Part shown: one piece after another, positions 26,906 through 35,649 of the stretch
Layout of the letters: each line of letters starts with the position of its first letter
Numbering within the stretch: position 1 is the first letter of the stretch
Program-made: the position numbers and the translations under genes
From: Mesorhizobium tamadayense
GTDB lineage: Bacteria > Pseudomonadota > Alphaproteobacteria > Rhizobiales > Rhizobiaceae
Length of the DNA: 64,000 bases
Assembly (NCBI RefSeq): GCF_003863365.1
Contig: NZ_RQXT01000008.1
Location: 115,380 to 179,379 of the forward strand
Direction of reading: 5' to 3'
Notes under the pieces: model-generated
Told to the model about the DNA's origin: nothing
The model's database searches: none
Seen by the model: only the letters and a program-made list of their open reading frames with translations

Positions 26906-27439
26906 GGCGTGCCCCTCCTCGGAAGTGGAAACCATGGCGTGGACCGTCAATCGCAGTCAAGCCAAGTCCCAAACCATGCTTCGATCGATCTGTTAGCCAA
27001 CCAAGAAACCGGGCCGATTGTATTTCCGAACCAATATGCTTGGCGACTGAAACGTACACCCGGCAATGACAATCGCGCCGGCCGACAGACGCTTCTGTGA
27101 TCGCCTTCACATACGGCGGGTGGGCTTCGCGCGCAGATACCGCACCGGGTGGCACTCGCTTCTGCTTCAATGCACGGGCTCGAATGGCTTCCGGGCGCCT
27201 GAAAGTGGGGTGGAATTTCGATCACCTAGCCATTTTCAGATTTGCTGTTCGCGCGCGTCGGTCACCTCCCGCCACGCGCGCGGACGGCGTTTCATAGATC
27301 GGTTCGCGTCCGCCAGCGCGCTCCGATTCCCGCTGCAAGGGAAGTTGCCGGCTAATTTGATGCCTGCAGCGCACGTCTGGCGCTCGATCTCCAAAGGCCG
27401 TCGTGTGTTGCCGTAATTGCCACGAAAGGAGACCAGGCC
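26906..27439. other. Divergent regulatory region between the protease operon and the Crp gene
   Basis: 534 bases without a convincing gene; open frames here lack ribosome binding sites and look like chance. It contains the perfect Crp-type palindrome at 27096-27111 and must hold the promoters of both divergent units. The part near 26990-27060 is less GC-rich than the coding flanks. Confidence 0.6.
27096..27111. promoter_or_regulatory. Crp-type binding site TGTGA-N6-TCACA
   Basis: A perfect match to the classical CRP palindrome (TGTGA TCGCCT TCACA). It is 190 bases from the protease start and about 330 from the Crp-family gene start, so it could control either or both. An equally perfect site precedes the P450-DyP gene. 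Confidence 0.75.
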
Positions 27440-28183
27440 TTGATCGAACATGCACTTGTCATACAATTTCCGCTCAACGAGAGGCGGAATCGCATCATGT
27501 CCACAGCCAGCGCAGACGACAGGAGCACCCTGCCGCGTCTGGCGCGGATCGATCCGCGTCACTTCGATCTGCTGTTCGGCGGCTGCAAGGTGGAACGTTA
27601 TGCCGCCGGCCAGCACCTGTTCGTCCAGGAGGATGCGTCCGACCGCATCTACGGCGTGATGAGCGGCACGGTCGAAATTTCGCTCTATTCGCCGGGCGGA
27701 CAGAAGCTGGTGGCCAATATCGAGCTGTCGCGCAGCCTCGTCGGCGAGATAGGCGCCTTGGACGGACGCCCGCGCACGGCAACCGCCATGTGCCTCACCG
27801 CATGCGAGCTGGTTTCGCTCAACCGAGCACAACTCTTTGATCGCATTGAAAAAAATCCGCCGTTGGCGCGCGCCATGATCGAACTCCTATGCACGCGGCT
27901 GCGCTGGGTCAGCGGCGAGCTCGGCGACCAGGCCTTCTTCGGCATCGAGGCCCGGCTGGCGAAGCGGCTGGTGTTTCTCAGCGGCGTCATGGCCGATCCC
28001 GCCGGCTGGGTCCCGATCTCTCAATCGGAGCTCGGCGAATTCCTCGGCGCGACGCGCGAATCCGTCAACAAGACGCTCAATGATTGGCGCAACCGGCACA
28101 TGATCGCCATCAAACGCGGTGGGCTGCGCATCATCAATGCCGCCGCGCTGAACCAGATCGCCGATTCGCAGGACGACGGCTGA
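27440..28183 (+). CDS. Crp/Fnr family transcriptional regulator with cyclic-nucleotide-binding residues
   Basis: A cNMP-binding domain (residues ~40-140 of 247) is followed by a C-terminal winged helix. The phosphate-binding cassette is VGEIGALDGRPRTATA: Gly-Glu and Arg-Thr match the cAMP-contacting residues of E. coli CRP. The recognition helix ATRESVNKTLND keeps the Arg-Glu pair that reads TGTGA, with Lys in place of the last Arg. TTG 27440 has an AGGAGA site seven bases ahead; ATG 27497 (228 residues) is the alternative. Two perfect CRP sites nearby are its likely targets, and the class III cyclase at 32601-34382 its likely source of ligand. Confidence 0.88.
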   Translation: MIEHALVIQFPLNERRNRIMSTASADDRSTLPRLARIDPRHFDLLFGGCKVERYAAGQHLFVQEDASDRIYGVMSGTVEISLYSPGGQKLVANIELSRSLVGEIGALDGRPRTATAMCLTACELVSLNRAQLFDRIEKNPPLARAMIELLCTRLRWVSGELGDQAFFGIEARLAKRLVFLSGVMADPAGWVPISQSELGEFLGATRESVNKTLNDWRNRHMIAIKRGGLRIINAAALNQIADSQDDG

Positions 28184-28200
28184 GCGATTTTGACCCCGAA

Positions 28201-31200
28201 TCAGAGCCGCGAAATCAGGTAGCGCAGCGCGGATCGGCTTGGCATGAAGAAGTAGCCGCCGCCCTTCGTGGTGACGAATTGCGGCATGTCCCTGAGCACC
28301 GTGACCTTTTCCCATGACGGGATCGAGAACCGGCCGTCGCCGTCGCGCGCGCCGATTGTCGGATCTTTTTCGCCGACAAGGCCCTGGAACGAGCTCGACG
28401 AGACCCATGTCTGCTGGATGAATTCGTACTGGCGTTCGATGTCGGCGTTGAGGCACATGAAGAGAAGCCCCTTCTCGACCTTCCCGCTGCGGTCCTTCTT
28501 CTCATACGTGCGGCCGACACGCAGGATGCGGTGGCGCTTGCCGATCCGGATCTGCGTCTCGCGATCCTCGCCGAGCGAGTCGCGCGGGTTGGAGCGGCGT
28601 ATGTGCGAGCCGAGCGGACAGCGATGCCCTTGCGGATCCTCTGCGCCGAGCGCGAAGTCGTTGTCGACGCCGCGGCCCGGGCGGCCATCGGGGTTGCGCA
28701 CCAGCGAGCTGCCGTCCTGCCAGCGCCCGAGCATCTTGGCCGCTACCCAGCGCGGCGTAATAGTGTCGTCGCCGGTCTCACGCGCCGCCTGCGCGGCGGC
28801 ATGCTTGCAGTAGTCATCGAACAACTCGACATGCTGCTCGAACTGGCGCACCACGAGGAACGAGCCGTTGCGGCCAAAATCGCGCGGTGGCGGAGGCTGA
28901 CCGGGAATCTGCCGGTTGCGCCGCACCTGAGACAGGATATCGGTGCGATCTTGCGCTGCCCGAACGGAGGGCGAGGCTGGATAGAACCCATGCTCGTCGC
29001 GATAGCCGAACAGGAACTCGCCGGGCGCGACCAGGTGCATCGGTGCGGCACCCTTGGCGGCGCGCGACGTACCCCTGACGATTGGCTGCGAGACACCGTC
29101 GGCGAAGCCGAAATGCTCATAGGCGCGCTGGCGCTCCGGCCGGCCGCTATGGCCGGCATGTTGGGTTTTCACGCCGTCCTTCTTCGGCTCGCGATTCACG
29201 ACAAGCGGCAATTCGGCGACGATCTTCATCCCCGCGCCGGTCGTCTTCCGCTTCGCGGCGGTGACCTCGGCCTTGAGCACGGCTGGCTCATTGGCATAGC
29301 AGATGACCACAGCATCGACCGGCGTCCCGGCCGAGCCCCACTGCCATTTGTCAGGCGCGTCGAGGCCGGTGTCGTCGAGGATGCGGCTGCGCTCGGGATT
29401 GCCCATGCCGTGACGAAACGCGGCTGGGAATGTATCCAGCGGATCGTCGTCGACACCGCCCTGCAGCCCGAGGCGGCGCAGGCCGTCGGGACCGAAGGCC
29501 ACCGTCATGGCGCGTCCGGCCGGCACGCCGTCGCCGAAACTCGTGTTGTCGATGACGAAGTCCAGCCATGCTCTCCTTTGCGTTGCCGGCAGCTCTTCGG
29601 GCAGCCGGATCGCCAGCATATGCGCGTGGCCGAGCGCGCCGAACGGACCGAAGAAGATCGACTGGATCTCGCCGGATTCCAGCTCTTCGAGGGGGGTAGG
29701 CGCCGGCTCACGGCTTGTGAATTCCGCCGCCCTCGCCTGCGGGCGCGGCAACGAGCCGAACAGGCTCACCCAGTCGCGGGCCTCGTTGCCGGTCGCAGAA
29801 GCAATGCCGCGCCGTATCCTGGAGTTGATACGGATGCGCGTGGTGTTGAGATGCGGATAGGCGGAGTACCAGAACAGCGTCGGCACCTGCTGGCGCCTGG
29901 CCCAGCGCTTGAAGCGGTCGCCGTCGCGCGCCCCGTCGAGGAAGAGCCAGCGCGTGCGCGGGTAACCTTCCGTGTTGCTCCACACTCCGGTCAGGCCTTC
30001 GGAGGCCTTGGCGATGAAGTCCTCCAGATAGCTTTCCCAGCTGCCGCCGTAGTTGGAGAAGAACATCAGCTTGTCGGTGCCCGGCAGCAGCACCCAGCGA
30101 GCGAAGTGAATGGTGTTTATGGTGGCGAGGAACCCCGGCTTGAATACTTTCTGCGCCGATATCGAGATAAGGTAGAAGGAAAGCCTCAGCGCCAGCCGCC
30201 GCAAGGTGCCCGCCTTCATCGTCGAGATCGCGGTGAGATGGTTCTGCGCACAATGGTCCTCATTGGCGAGGATCCTGTCCAGCGCGCCGATGTCGACCGG
30301 TGTGTTCTGAGGCCGGTCCTTGTCCTCGAGGCGCCGCAGGCCCAGGAAGCACAAGGCGAAGAACAGGATGGCTATCGCCAGCAGTCCCAGCACCGCCAGC
30401 AGAAGCGCGGTGCCGGCAATGGCTATGTTGGTGAAGGTGATGCCGTGGGGATTGCCGAACACGAGCACATAGGTCATGCGCCAGGAGGCAAGGACGACGA
30501 TCGCGACCGCGGCGAGCATCGCCGGCGCAAGCAGCGTCGTCGTCAAGGCACGCCACCAATGGCCCGGCGGACGCTCCAGCAGGCTTTCGGCCGGCTCGAA
30601 GGCCCAGCCGAACTGCCCCAGCGACTGGGCATGCCGGCGCGCCTCGGTGAGCACCGCGGGGGCGTTGCCGGTACCCGCGCGCGGCTTCTCGACGATCTCG
30701 CGCACGCTGTCGGCAAGCTCGGCCTCGGCCTGGATGCGGCGCACCGAATGGCCAGGCGTTCCCGAAAAAACCAGCCCTGCCGCGCTGCCGAAGGACGGCG
30801 ATATCTCGATGTGATGCTTCTTCAGGAAGCCCTCCAGCGAACCGCCGTCGGGCAAACCGCACACATCCCTGAAGATCGGCCGCAGCCGGCGGCCTATGGC
30901 TAGCGTTACGGCGCCGATGACATCGTCGGTGCTGCCGTCGCCGGAGATCTCGAACACGAGCGCGCCGGTCTCGAGGCCCGATTTCTCGTCCTTGCCGGTG
31001 GCGACGACGGCCAAGCTGGTGAAATGGATCGAGCCCACCTTGTCGAGCGCGTCGCCTACCTGGTCGCTCGCCGGGTTGCCGAGCGAGCCGACCTTGTCGC
31101 GCACGGCATCCAGCGGCACCGCGCGCGTGATCGGGCAAACCACGGTGACCATGGACTGATCGACAATGCGGCAAAGCGGTGAGCGCTCGAAATCGACCTT

Positions 31201-32481
31201 GAGGTTCGCCGGATAGGCGCCGACGTAGCCCAATTTGCCGGCCCTGCCCCGGACGCGATCGAGCCCCGGCTTGCTGAACAGGGCGCGAACGCATTCGCCG
31301 ATCTGGATGCGGGCGATCTCGGCGCCGATGCACAAGTGGATACCGTGGCCGAAAACCATGTAGTCGCGATGCGGCCGCGAGGTGTCGAATTCGTTCGGCC
31401 GCTGCACGATTTCCGGGTCGAACATGGCCGACAGCGTCGCCGGCATCACGACCGTTCCGGCCTTGACCAGACGCTCGCGGCGCGTGCCCTGGCCGATGAC
31501 CGCATCGCGCCTGGTGTAGCGCCAGGGCCCGATCCAGATCGGCTTGAAGCGCATGGCTTCGAGTATCGCCCGGTCGAGCTTGTCGATGCTGTTCTCTGCA
31601 AGCGCCGCGTCGACAGCCCGCCGCGCATCGGCGCGCGACAGGATGACGTCCAGGCAATTGCCCCCGGCAAGCACGTTGGTCGGCACGAAGCCGGCGATCA
31701 TGCCGAGCATGATGGAGTGGATGTCGGGCAGCGATAGACGCTTCTGATCGACCAGGGCGACAAGGCGCGCCAGCGGCCGGCCGTCTTTTTCCTGCCGGTT
31801 CCTGATAGCGGCGATCGAACGATCGATGAGCTTGATCAGACGATCGCTGGCGACGACCGCGAGCTCGCGTGTGGTGGCGTTGGCCATCGGATCTGAAAAG
31901 AACAGTGCGCTGAGCGCGATCGACCAATCGGCGAATTCCGTCTCGTCGTCGATCTCGAGGCCGAAATAGTCCCGGCAGATGCGCACCGGCACGATCTTCA
32001 TCAATCCGGCGACGGCATCGAAGCCGGGGCTGGCGCGGGTCATGATGTCGCGCGAATGCCGCTCGGCGATCGGCCTCACGGCGGCTTCGACTTCCGACGG
32101 CGGAAAGGCGCTGAGCACGGCCGATTTCATCTGCCGATAGGCGGCGCTGTCCTGCATGCCGAGAATGAAGTTCGATCCCCTTGCCAGCTCGGTCATTTCC
32201 GGCCCGTAGGGCGTCTCGAACTCGTCGCCGCGCTCCAGTATGTCGCGGACGTCCACTCCCTTGGTGACGAGGAGAAATCTGCTGCCTATGGCAAGGTTCG
32301 GGTGGAAGCGCCGCAGGAAGGCTAATCCCCAATGGGGATGATCCCGGAGAAAAAACTCGGCGATGCGCGCCGACAGGCCCTTGGTGCGCAGCCGATCGAT
32401 GTCGAATGGCGGCATTGCCGACACGGGGCCCTGTTTTTTCTGGGCCTCGTTTATGCCGTTGAAGTACTTCCACCTGATCAT
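28201..32481 (-). CDS. Cytochrome P450 - membrane segment - DyP-type peroxidase fusion
   Basis: A 1,426-residue protein. Residues ~25-430 are a cytochrome P450: I-helix AGFVPTN, ExxR as EAMR (308-311), heme loop FGHGIHLCIG with ligand C384. A ~200-residue linker leads to two hydrophobic segments (~648-675 and ~682-715). The C-terminal ~500 residues form a DyP-type heme peroxidase: GFADG at 1125-1129 with the catalytic Asp, and proximal His H1293 in CPLGSHIRRSNPRD. No signal peptide is seen, so both heme domains may face the cytosol. ATG 32481 is preferred; GTG 32508 is possible. A perfect CRP site lies 80 bases upstream. Substrate unknown; most P450s need a redox partner, and none is encoded nearby. 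Confidence 0.9.
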   Translation of the reverse strand: MIRWKYFNGINEAQKKQGPVSAMPPFDIDRLRTKGLSARIAEFFLRDHPHWGLAFLRRFHPNLAIGSRFLLVTKGVDVRDILERGDEFETPYGPEMTELARGSNFILGMQDSAAYRQMKSAVLSAFPPSEVEAAVRPIAERHSRDIMTRASPGFDAVAGLMKIVPVRICRDYFGLEIDDETEFADWSIALSALFFSDPMANATTRELAVVASDRLIKLIDRSIAAIRNRQEKDGRPLARLVALVDQKRLSLPDIHSIMLGMIAGFVPTNVLAGGNCLDVILSRADARRAVDAALAENSIDKLDRAILEAMRFKPIWIGPWRYTRRDAVIGQGTRRERLVKAGTVVMPATLSAMFDPEIVQRPNEFDTSRPHRDYMVFGHGIHLCIGAEIARIQIGECVRALFSKPGLDRVRGRAGKLGYVGAYPANLKVDFERSPLCRIVDQSMVTVVCPITRAVPLDAVRDKVGSLGNPASDQVGDALDKVGSIHFTSLAVVATGKDEKSGLETGALVFEISGDGSTDDVIGAVTLAIGRRLRPIFRDVCGLPDGGSLEGFLKKHHIEISPSFGSAAGLVFSGTPGHSVRRIQAEAELADSVREIVEKPRAGTGNAPAVLTEARRHAQSLGQFGWAFEPAESLLERPPGHWWRALTTTLLAPAMLAAVAIVVLASWRMTYVLVFGNPHGITFTNIAIAGTALLLAVLGLLAIAILFFALCFLGLRRLEDKDRPQNTPVDIGALDRILANEDHCAQNHLTAISTMKAGTLRRLALRLSFYLISISAQKVFKPGFLATINTIHFARWVLLPGTDKLMFFSNYGGSWESYLEDFIAKASEGLTGVWSNTEGYPRTRWLFLDGARDGDRFKRWARRQQVPTLFWYSAYPHLNTTRIRINSRIRRGIASATGNEARDWVSLFGSLPRPQARAAEFTSREPAPTPLEELESGEIQSIFFGPFGALGHAHMLAIRLPEELPATQRRAWLDFVIDNTSFGDGVPAGRAMTVAFGPDGLRRLGLQGGVDDDPLDTFPAAFRHGMGNPERSRILDDTGLDAPDKWQWGSAGTPVDAVVICYANEPAVLKAEVTAAKRKTTGAGMKIVAELPLVVNREPKKDGVKTQHAGHSGRPERQRAYEHFGFADGVSQPIVRGTSRAAKGAAPMHLVAPGEFLFGYRDEHGFYPASPSVRAAQDRTDILSQVRRNRQIPGQPPPPRDFGRNGSFLVVRQFEQHVELFDDYCKHAAAQAARETGDDTITPRWVAAKMLGRWQDGSSLVRNPDGRPGRGVDNDFALGAEDPQGHRCPLGSHIRRSNPRDSLGEDRETQIRIGKRHRILRVGRTYEKKDRSGKVEKGLLFMCLNADIERQYEFIQQTWVSSSSFQGLVGEKDPTIGARDGDGRFSIPSWEKVTVLRDMPQFVTTKGGGYFFMPSRSALRYLISRL

Positions 32482-32560
32482 GCGCGTTCGTGCCCCCCGG
32501 CTGTCCACGTCACTGCGATGCCGGCTATCCCTTGGCCTAGGTTTGCTTCGGTCCGGCGTA

Positions 32561-32576
32561 TGTGATTTTTTTCACA
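32561..32576. promoter_or_regulatory. Crp-type binding site TGTGA-N6-TCACA
   Basis: A perfect CRP palindrome with an all-T spacer, in the 119-base gap between the cyclase stop and the P450-DyP start. Its centre is about 87 bases before ATG 32481, a distance that fits an activator site ahead of the promoter with a short leader. Confidence 0.78.
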
Positions 32577-32600
32577 GTCGTCTGTCTTCGGTTCCAGCAA

Positions 32601-34382
32601 TCATGCAATGGGCTTGCCCTGATCGAAATTGGCGATCAGGAAGTTGTTTTTCGCCGGGTCGACGAACGGTATCCAGCGAATCCTCTGCTCGGAGAAATCC
32701 GGATGCCTAGTGGCGAAAATGGCGCGTTCCCGCTCGGCCTCTTCGCGGCGGCCGCTCCGCATCAAGGCGCCGATCTTCAGGAACCTGGCGTAGAAGTAGC
32801 CCGGCGAAAGGTTGAGCGAGCGGTCGGCAGCGGCAATTGCCGCCGCCCAGTCCTCGACGAAGCAGTATGCGGCGGCCAGTTCCCCAAGATTGTGGAAGCG
32901 GTAGAGGTCGAACGGGCTCAGCCGCTCGGTATCCAGGAAGAACGGGATCGCGCCGGCGGCGTCGCCGAGCAGCAGGCGCGCGCTGCCCATCGCCGAGCGG
33001 GCAAACGCAAAGCTCGGATTGATGTGGATCGCTTCGGTAAGATGCTCGGCCGCCGATGCCGGCAGGCCGCGCATGATGTCGGCCGCGCCGAGATAGGCGT
33101 GCGGGCGCGCGTCGAGGCTGTCCATCAGAAGCGCCTTGCGCGCGAATTCTTCGACCTTGGCCAGGTCGTCGCTGTCGCCGAAGCGCAGCCATGCCCGCCA
33201 GAAATACCACCATGCCAGCTCGTTCAGCACGGCGCTGGAATTCGGGTCCTCCCGGTAGGCCTTGTCGAAGAATTCGAGCGCGATCTCCGTATCTTTGCGC
33301 GTGCGCCTGTTCATGTGCCAGCGGCCCCGCCGCACCAGCTGCCAGGTCTCGAGGCTTTCCCACGGCACCTGGAAGGTCCGAACCTGCTCGGCCCGGTCAA
33401 CCTCCTTGTCGAGGATCGAAACGATCTCGCTGCCGATCTGGTCGCGCAGGCTGAAGATGTCGACGAGGTCGCGGTCGAAGCGCTGCGACCAGACGAGGCG
33501 CCCGTTCGACGTATCGGCAAGCGAGGCGTTGAGGCGTATCTGCCCGCCCAAACCCGTCAGCGAGCCGCTGACGATGTAGCGCGCGCCAAGCGCGTTGCCG
33601 ATAAGCCTGGTTCCGAGGCTGTCGTCGCGGAACTGGAAGCTGGAGCCCTTGGCGATCACCGAAAGCCAGCGGGTGTTGGAGAGGCCATAGATAATGTCCT
33701 CTGCAATGCCGTCGGCCATGTAGCCGACATCGGGCTTGTTTCCGTCGCCCTGGAACGGCAGCACCGCGATTGCCGGCGGTCCCTTGGGGAAGGGTTTGTA
33801 ATGACCGGGCGCGGTCGGGATGGCGGCCAGGGGAGCTGCCGTCGCCGCGCCATTGCCGCCGCGCCCGGCTATCAGGACGCGCACCGGCAGGGCGATGTTC
33901 TTGAGCATGAATTCGCCGAGGTCGGTGAAAACCGCTGCCGTCTTGTCTTTCACGTGGTGCCAGGTTGTCTCCGAAATGGCGAGGCCGTCATGCGGAGCGA
34001 ATTCCTGGAGACGTGCGGCGATGTTGACGTCGTCGCCATAGAGACGGCCCTCGCGGACGATGACGTCGCCGGTGTTGATCCCGGCCCGAAACGGCATGCG
34101 CATCTCCTCGGCGGCCGAGGCATTGAGCGCCATGATCCGATCCTGGAAATCGAACGCCGCACGCAAGGCTTCGATCGGATTGCCGAATTCGGCCATGATG
34201 CTGTCGCCAGCAACGCCGAAAGTGCGGCCGCCAAAGGCGCTGCAGCTGTCGGTGATGATATCGCGCCGTTCCTCGAAGGCCGCGACGGCCAGCTCGTCGT
34301 CGATGCCCATCAGCCGAGAAAAGCCCACGGCGTCGATAGAAATGATTGTCGCAAGCTGACGGGTATAGTTCCGTTCAGCCAT
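32601..34382 (-). CDS. Class III adenylate/guanylate cyclase with TolB-like and TPR regions
   Basis: A 593-residue protein from ATG 34382. The N-terminal ~175 residues form a class III cyclase. Both metal-binding aspartates are visible (TIISIDAVGFSRLMG and FGVAGDSIMAEFG), as is the GDDVNIAARL catalytic motif with its Asn and Arg, so it should be active. A TolB/FlgO-like region follows (AIAVLPFQGDGNKPDVGYMADGIAEDI), then tetratricopeptide-like helices to the end. There is no membrane segment. This domain order is common among rhizobial cyclases. It is codirectional with P450-DyP and near a Crp regulator that keeps cNMP-binding residues. ATP versus GTP specificity is not decided from sequence. 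Confidence 0.9.
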   Translation of the reverse strand: MAERNYTRQLATIISIDAVGFSRLMGIDDELAVAAFEERRDIITDSCSAFGGRTFGVAGDSIMAEFGNPIEALRAAFDFQDRIMALNASAAEEMRMPFRAGINTGDVIVREGRLYGDDVNIAARLQEFAPHDGLAISETTWHHVKDKTAAVFTDLGEFMLKNIALPVRVLIAGRGGNGAATAAPLAAIPTAPGHYKPFPKGPPAIAVLPFQGDGNKPDVGYMADGIAEDIIYGLSNTRWLSVIAKGSSFQFRDDSLGTRLIGNALGARYIVSGSLTGLGGQIRLNASLADTSNGRLVWSQRFDRDLVDIFSLRDQIGSEIVSILDKEVDRAEQVRTFQVPWESLETWQLVRRGRWHMNRRTRKDTEIALEFFDKAYREDPNSSAVLNELAWWYFWRAWLRFGDSDDLAKVEEFARKALLMDSLDARPHAYLGAADIMRGLPASAAEHLTEAIHINPSFAFARSAMGSARLLLGDAAGAIPFFLDTERLSPFDLYRFHNLGELAAAYCFVEDWAAAIAAADRSLNLSPGYFYARFLKIGALMRSGRREEAERERAIFATRHPDFSEQRIRWIPFVDPAKNNFLIANFDQGKPIA

Positions 34383-34803
34383 GGCTGAGCCCCCGGTCCC
34401 TGTTTTCGGTCCAGAACAGGCGACTTCCGCTCTCGAAACACTTCGCCGTTTGCCGACGGAACACCCTCGGCAGGCTCGGCGCGCCGTTGCCACCCTGTTG
34501 ATCTGGAACTCTAACAGGGTCTCGTTAAAAGCTCTACCACTAACAGCTAATGGAACGCGTCTTCGGTCCGATCCATGGTTAGCCGTTTGTTATCTGAGGC
34601 GCCAGATCATAGAAACTTCCTTACATGTTGGAATCTCGAAACGTTTTTATTTCGGCTTCCGCGAATGAAGGTGGCGCCGGCCGTGACGGACCAGCCGTGG
34701 CGCAAGGCGTTGCCCACCCGTGGCGGAACCAACGGGCGGGGATTCGAGTTTTCGGCACATTCATGCAGCACATTCATACCAACATGAGATTGAGGGGGCA
34801 GTC
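34383..34803. other. Divergent intergenic region, relatively AT-rich
   Basis: 421 bases between the cyclase gene and a small secreted protein gene. The central part (about 34495-34670) is markedly less GC-rich than the surroundings. No gene, no Crp-type palindrome and no RNA structure stand out; it presumably holds two divergent promoters. Confidence 0.55.
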
Positions 34804-35061
34804 ATGCGCGCTATTGTTTTGGCAAGTGGTATTGCGTTCTTTGTTATCGGCGGGTCGGCTTTCGCGGCCGACGAGCAAGTGAGGCCGCCGCAAAGTGCCA
34901 AGAAGCTCTCCGAAATCGTCGCCAAGGTCGAGAAGCGGAACGACTTCCAGTATGTGAAGGAGGTCGAGTGGAGCAGCGACGGCTATACCGTCACCTATTT
35001 CACGACCGACAGGGCCAAGGTCGAAATCACTTATGATCCGGTGACCGGCGAGCCGAAGTAA
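34804..35061 (+). CDS. Small secreted PepSY-like protein
   Basis: An 85-residue protein. A signal peptide (IVLASGIAFFVIGGSAFA-ADE) is followed by a single PepSY-type domain (KLSEIVAKVEKRNDFQYVKEVEWSSDGYTVTYFTTD, then KVEITYDPVTGEPK). PepSY domains are periplasmic modules that are thought to inhibit proteases or bind ligands; small ones like this are common in rhizobia. ATG 34804 has GAGGGGG upstream. It is probably monocistronic and unrelated to the module on its left, although an inhibitor of an exported protease would not be out of place. Confidence 0.8.
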   Translation: MRAIVLASGIAFFVIGGSAFAADEQVRPPQSAKKLSEIVAKVEKRNDFQYVKEVEWSSDGYTVTYFTTDRAKVEITYDPVTGEPK

Positions 35062-35172
35062 GCTCCCCAACTGGACCAAATCCGCCCTGTCAGAACTTGC
35101 ATTCCTGTCAGACCTTGCGTCGACGCGTGTTTGGTGGCTGACTGCGCGCCACGATTGCGGGCACGGGGGTGC

Positions 35173-35649
35173 ATGGCAATGGTTGGCTACGTCCTGAAGC
35201 GCATCCTGATGGTGCTCGCCGGCTATCTGGTCGCAGTGCTCGTCGGGTTGATCGCCGTCGTAACGATCTATGCGATCCTGAGCGCAGTGCCCAACGCGCC
35301 GGCCTATTTCGACCTTATGGGGATTACGCCCATCGCGGTGCTGGTCGTGCCGCCTCTCGGCATGTTCGTCTATTTCCTGACGATCGTGGTCACCGGCATG
35401 CAGACACTGGTCTTTGCCCTGATTGCCGAGTTCTTTTCGCTGCGAAGCTTCTGGTTGCACATGCTGTTCGGCGGCGTGGCGGCGGCCGCCGGCTTCATGC
35501 TGCTCTGGCCCGGCGCGCCCGACGATCCGGAACGCTGGGCCGACATGGGCATCGTTGTCGCGGCCGGGCTGGTGGCCGGATTCGTCTATTGGCTGATCGC
35601 CGGACGCGACGCCGGTTTCAGGCGCCCGCTCATCGAGCGCTTAGGTTGA
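35173..35649 (+). CDS. Four-helix integral membrane protein, unknown function
   Basis: A 158-residue protein with four hydrophobic helices (roughly residues 10-36, 45-75, 82-110 and 120-145) and short polar ends. ATG 35173 has GGGGGTGC upstream. I do not recognise the family. Its 3' end overlaps the end of the converging L,D-transpeptidase gene by nine bases, a tight but plausible arrangement. Confidence 0.7.
   Translation: MAMVGYVLKRILMVLAGYLVAVLVGLIAVVTIYAILSAVPNAPAYFDLMGITPIAVLVVPPLGMFVYFLTIVVTGMQTLVFALIAEFFSLRSFWLHMLFGGVAAAAGFMLLWPGAPDDPERWADMGIVVAAGLVAGFVYWLIAGRDAGFRRPLIERLG

Noticed and set aside
28531..30903. Long open frame antisense to the P450-DyP gene (790 codons)
   Set aside because: It is a by-product of high GC in the opposite strand; composition is Arg/Ala/Gly-rich with no domain, and the minus-strand protein has clear motifs.
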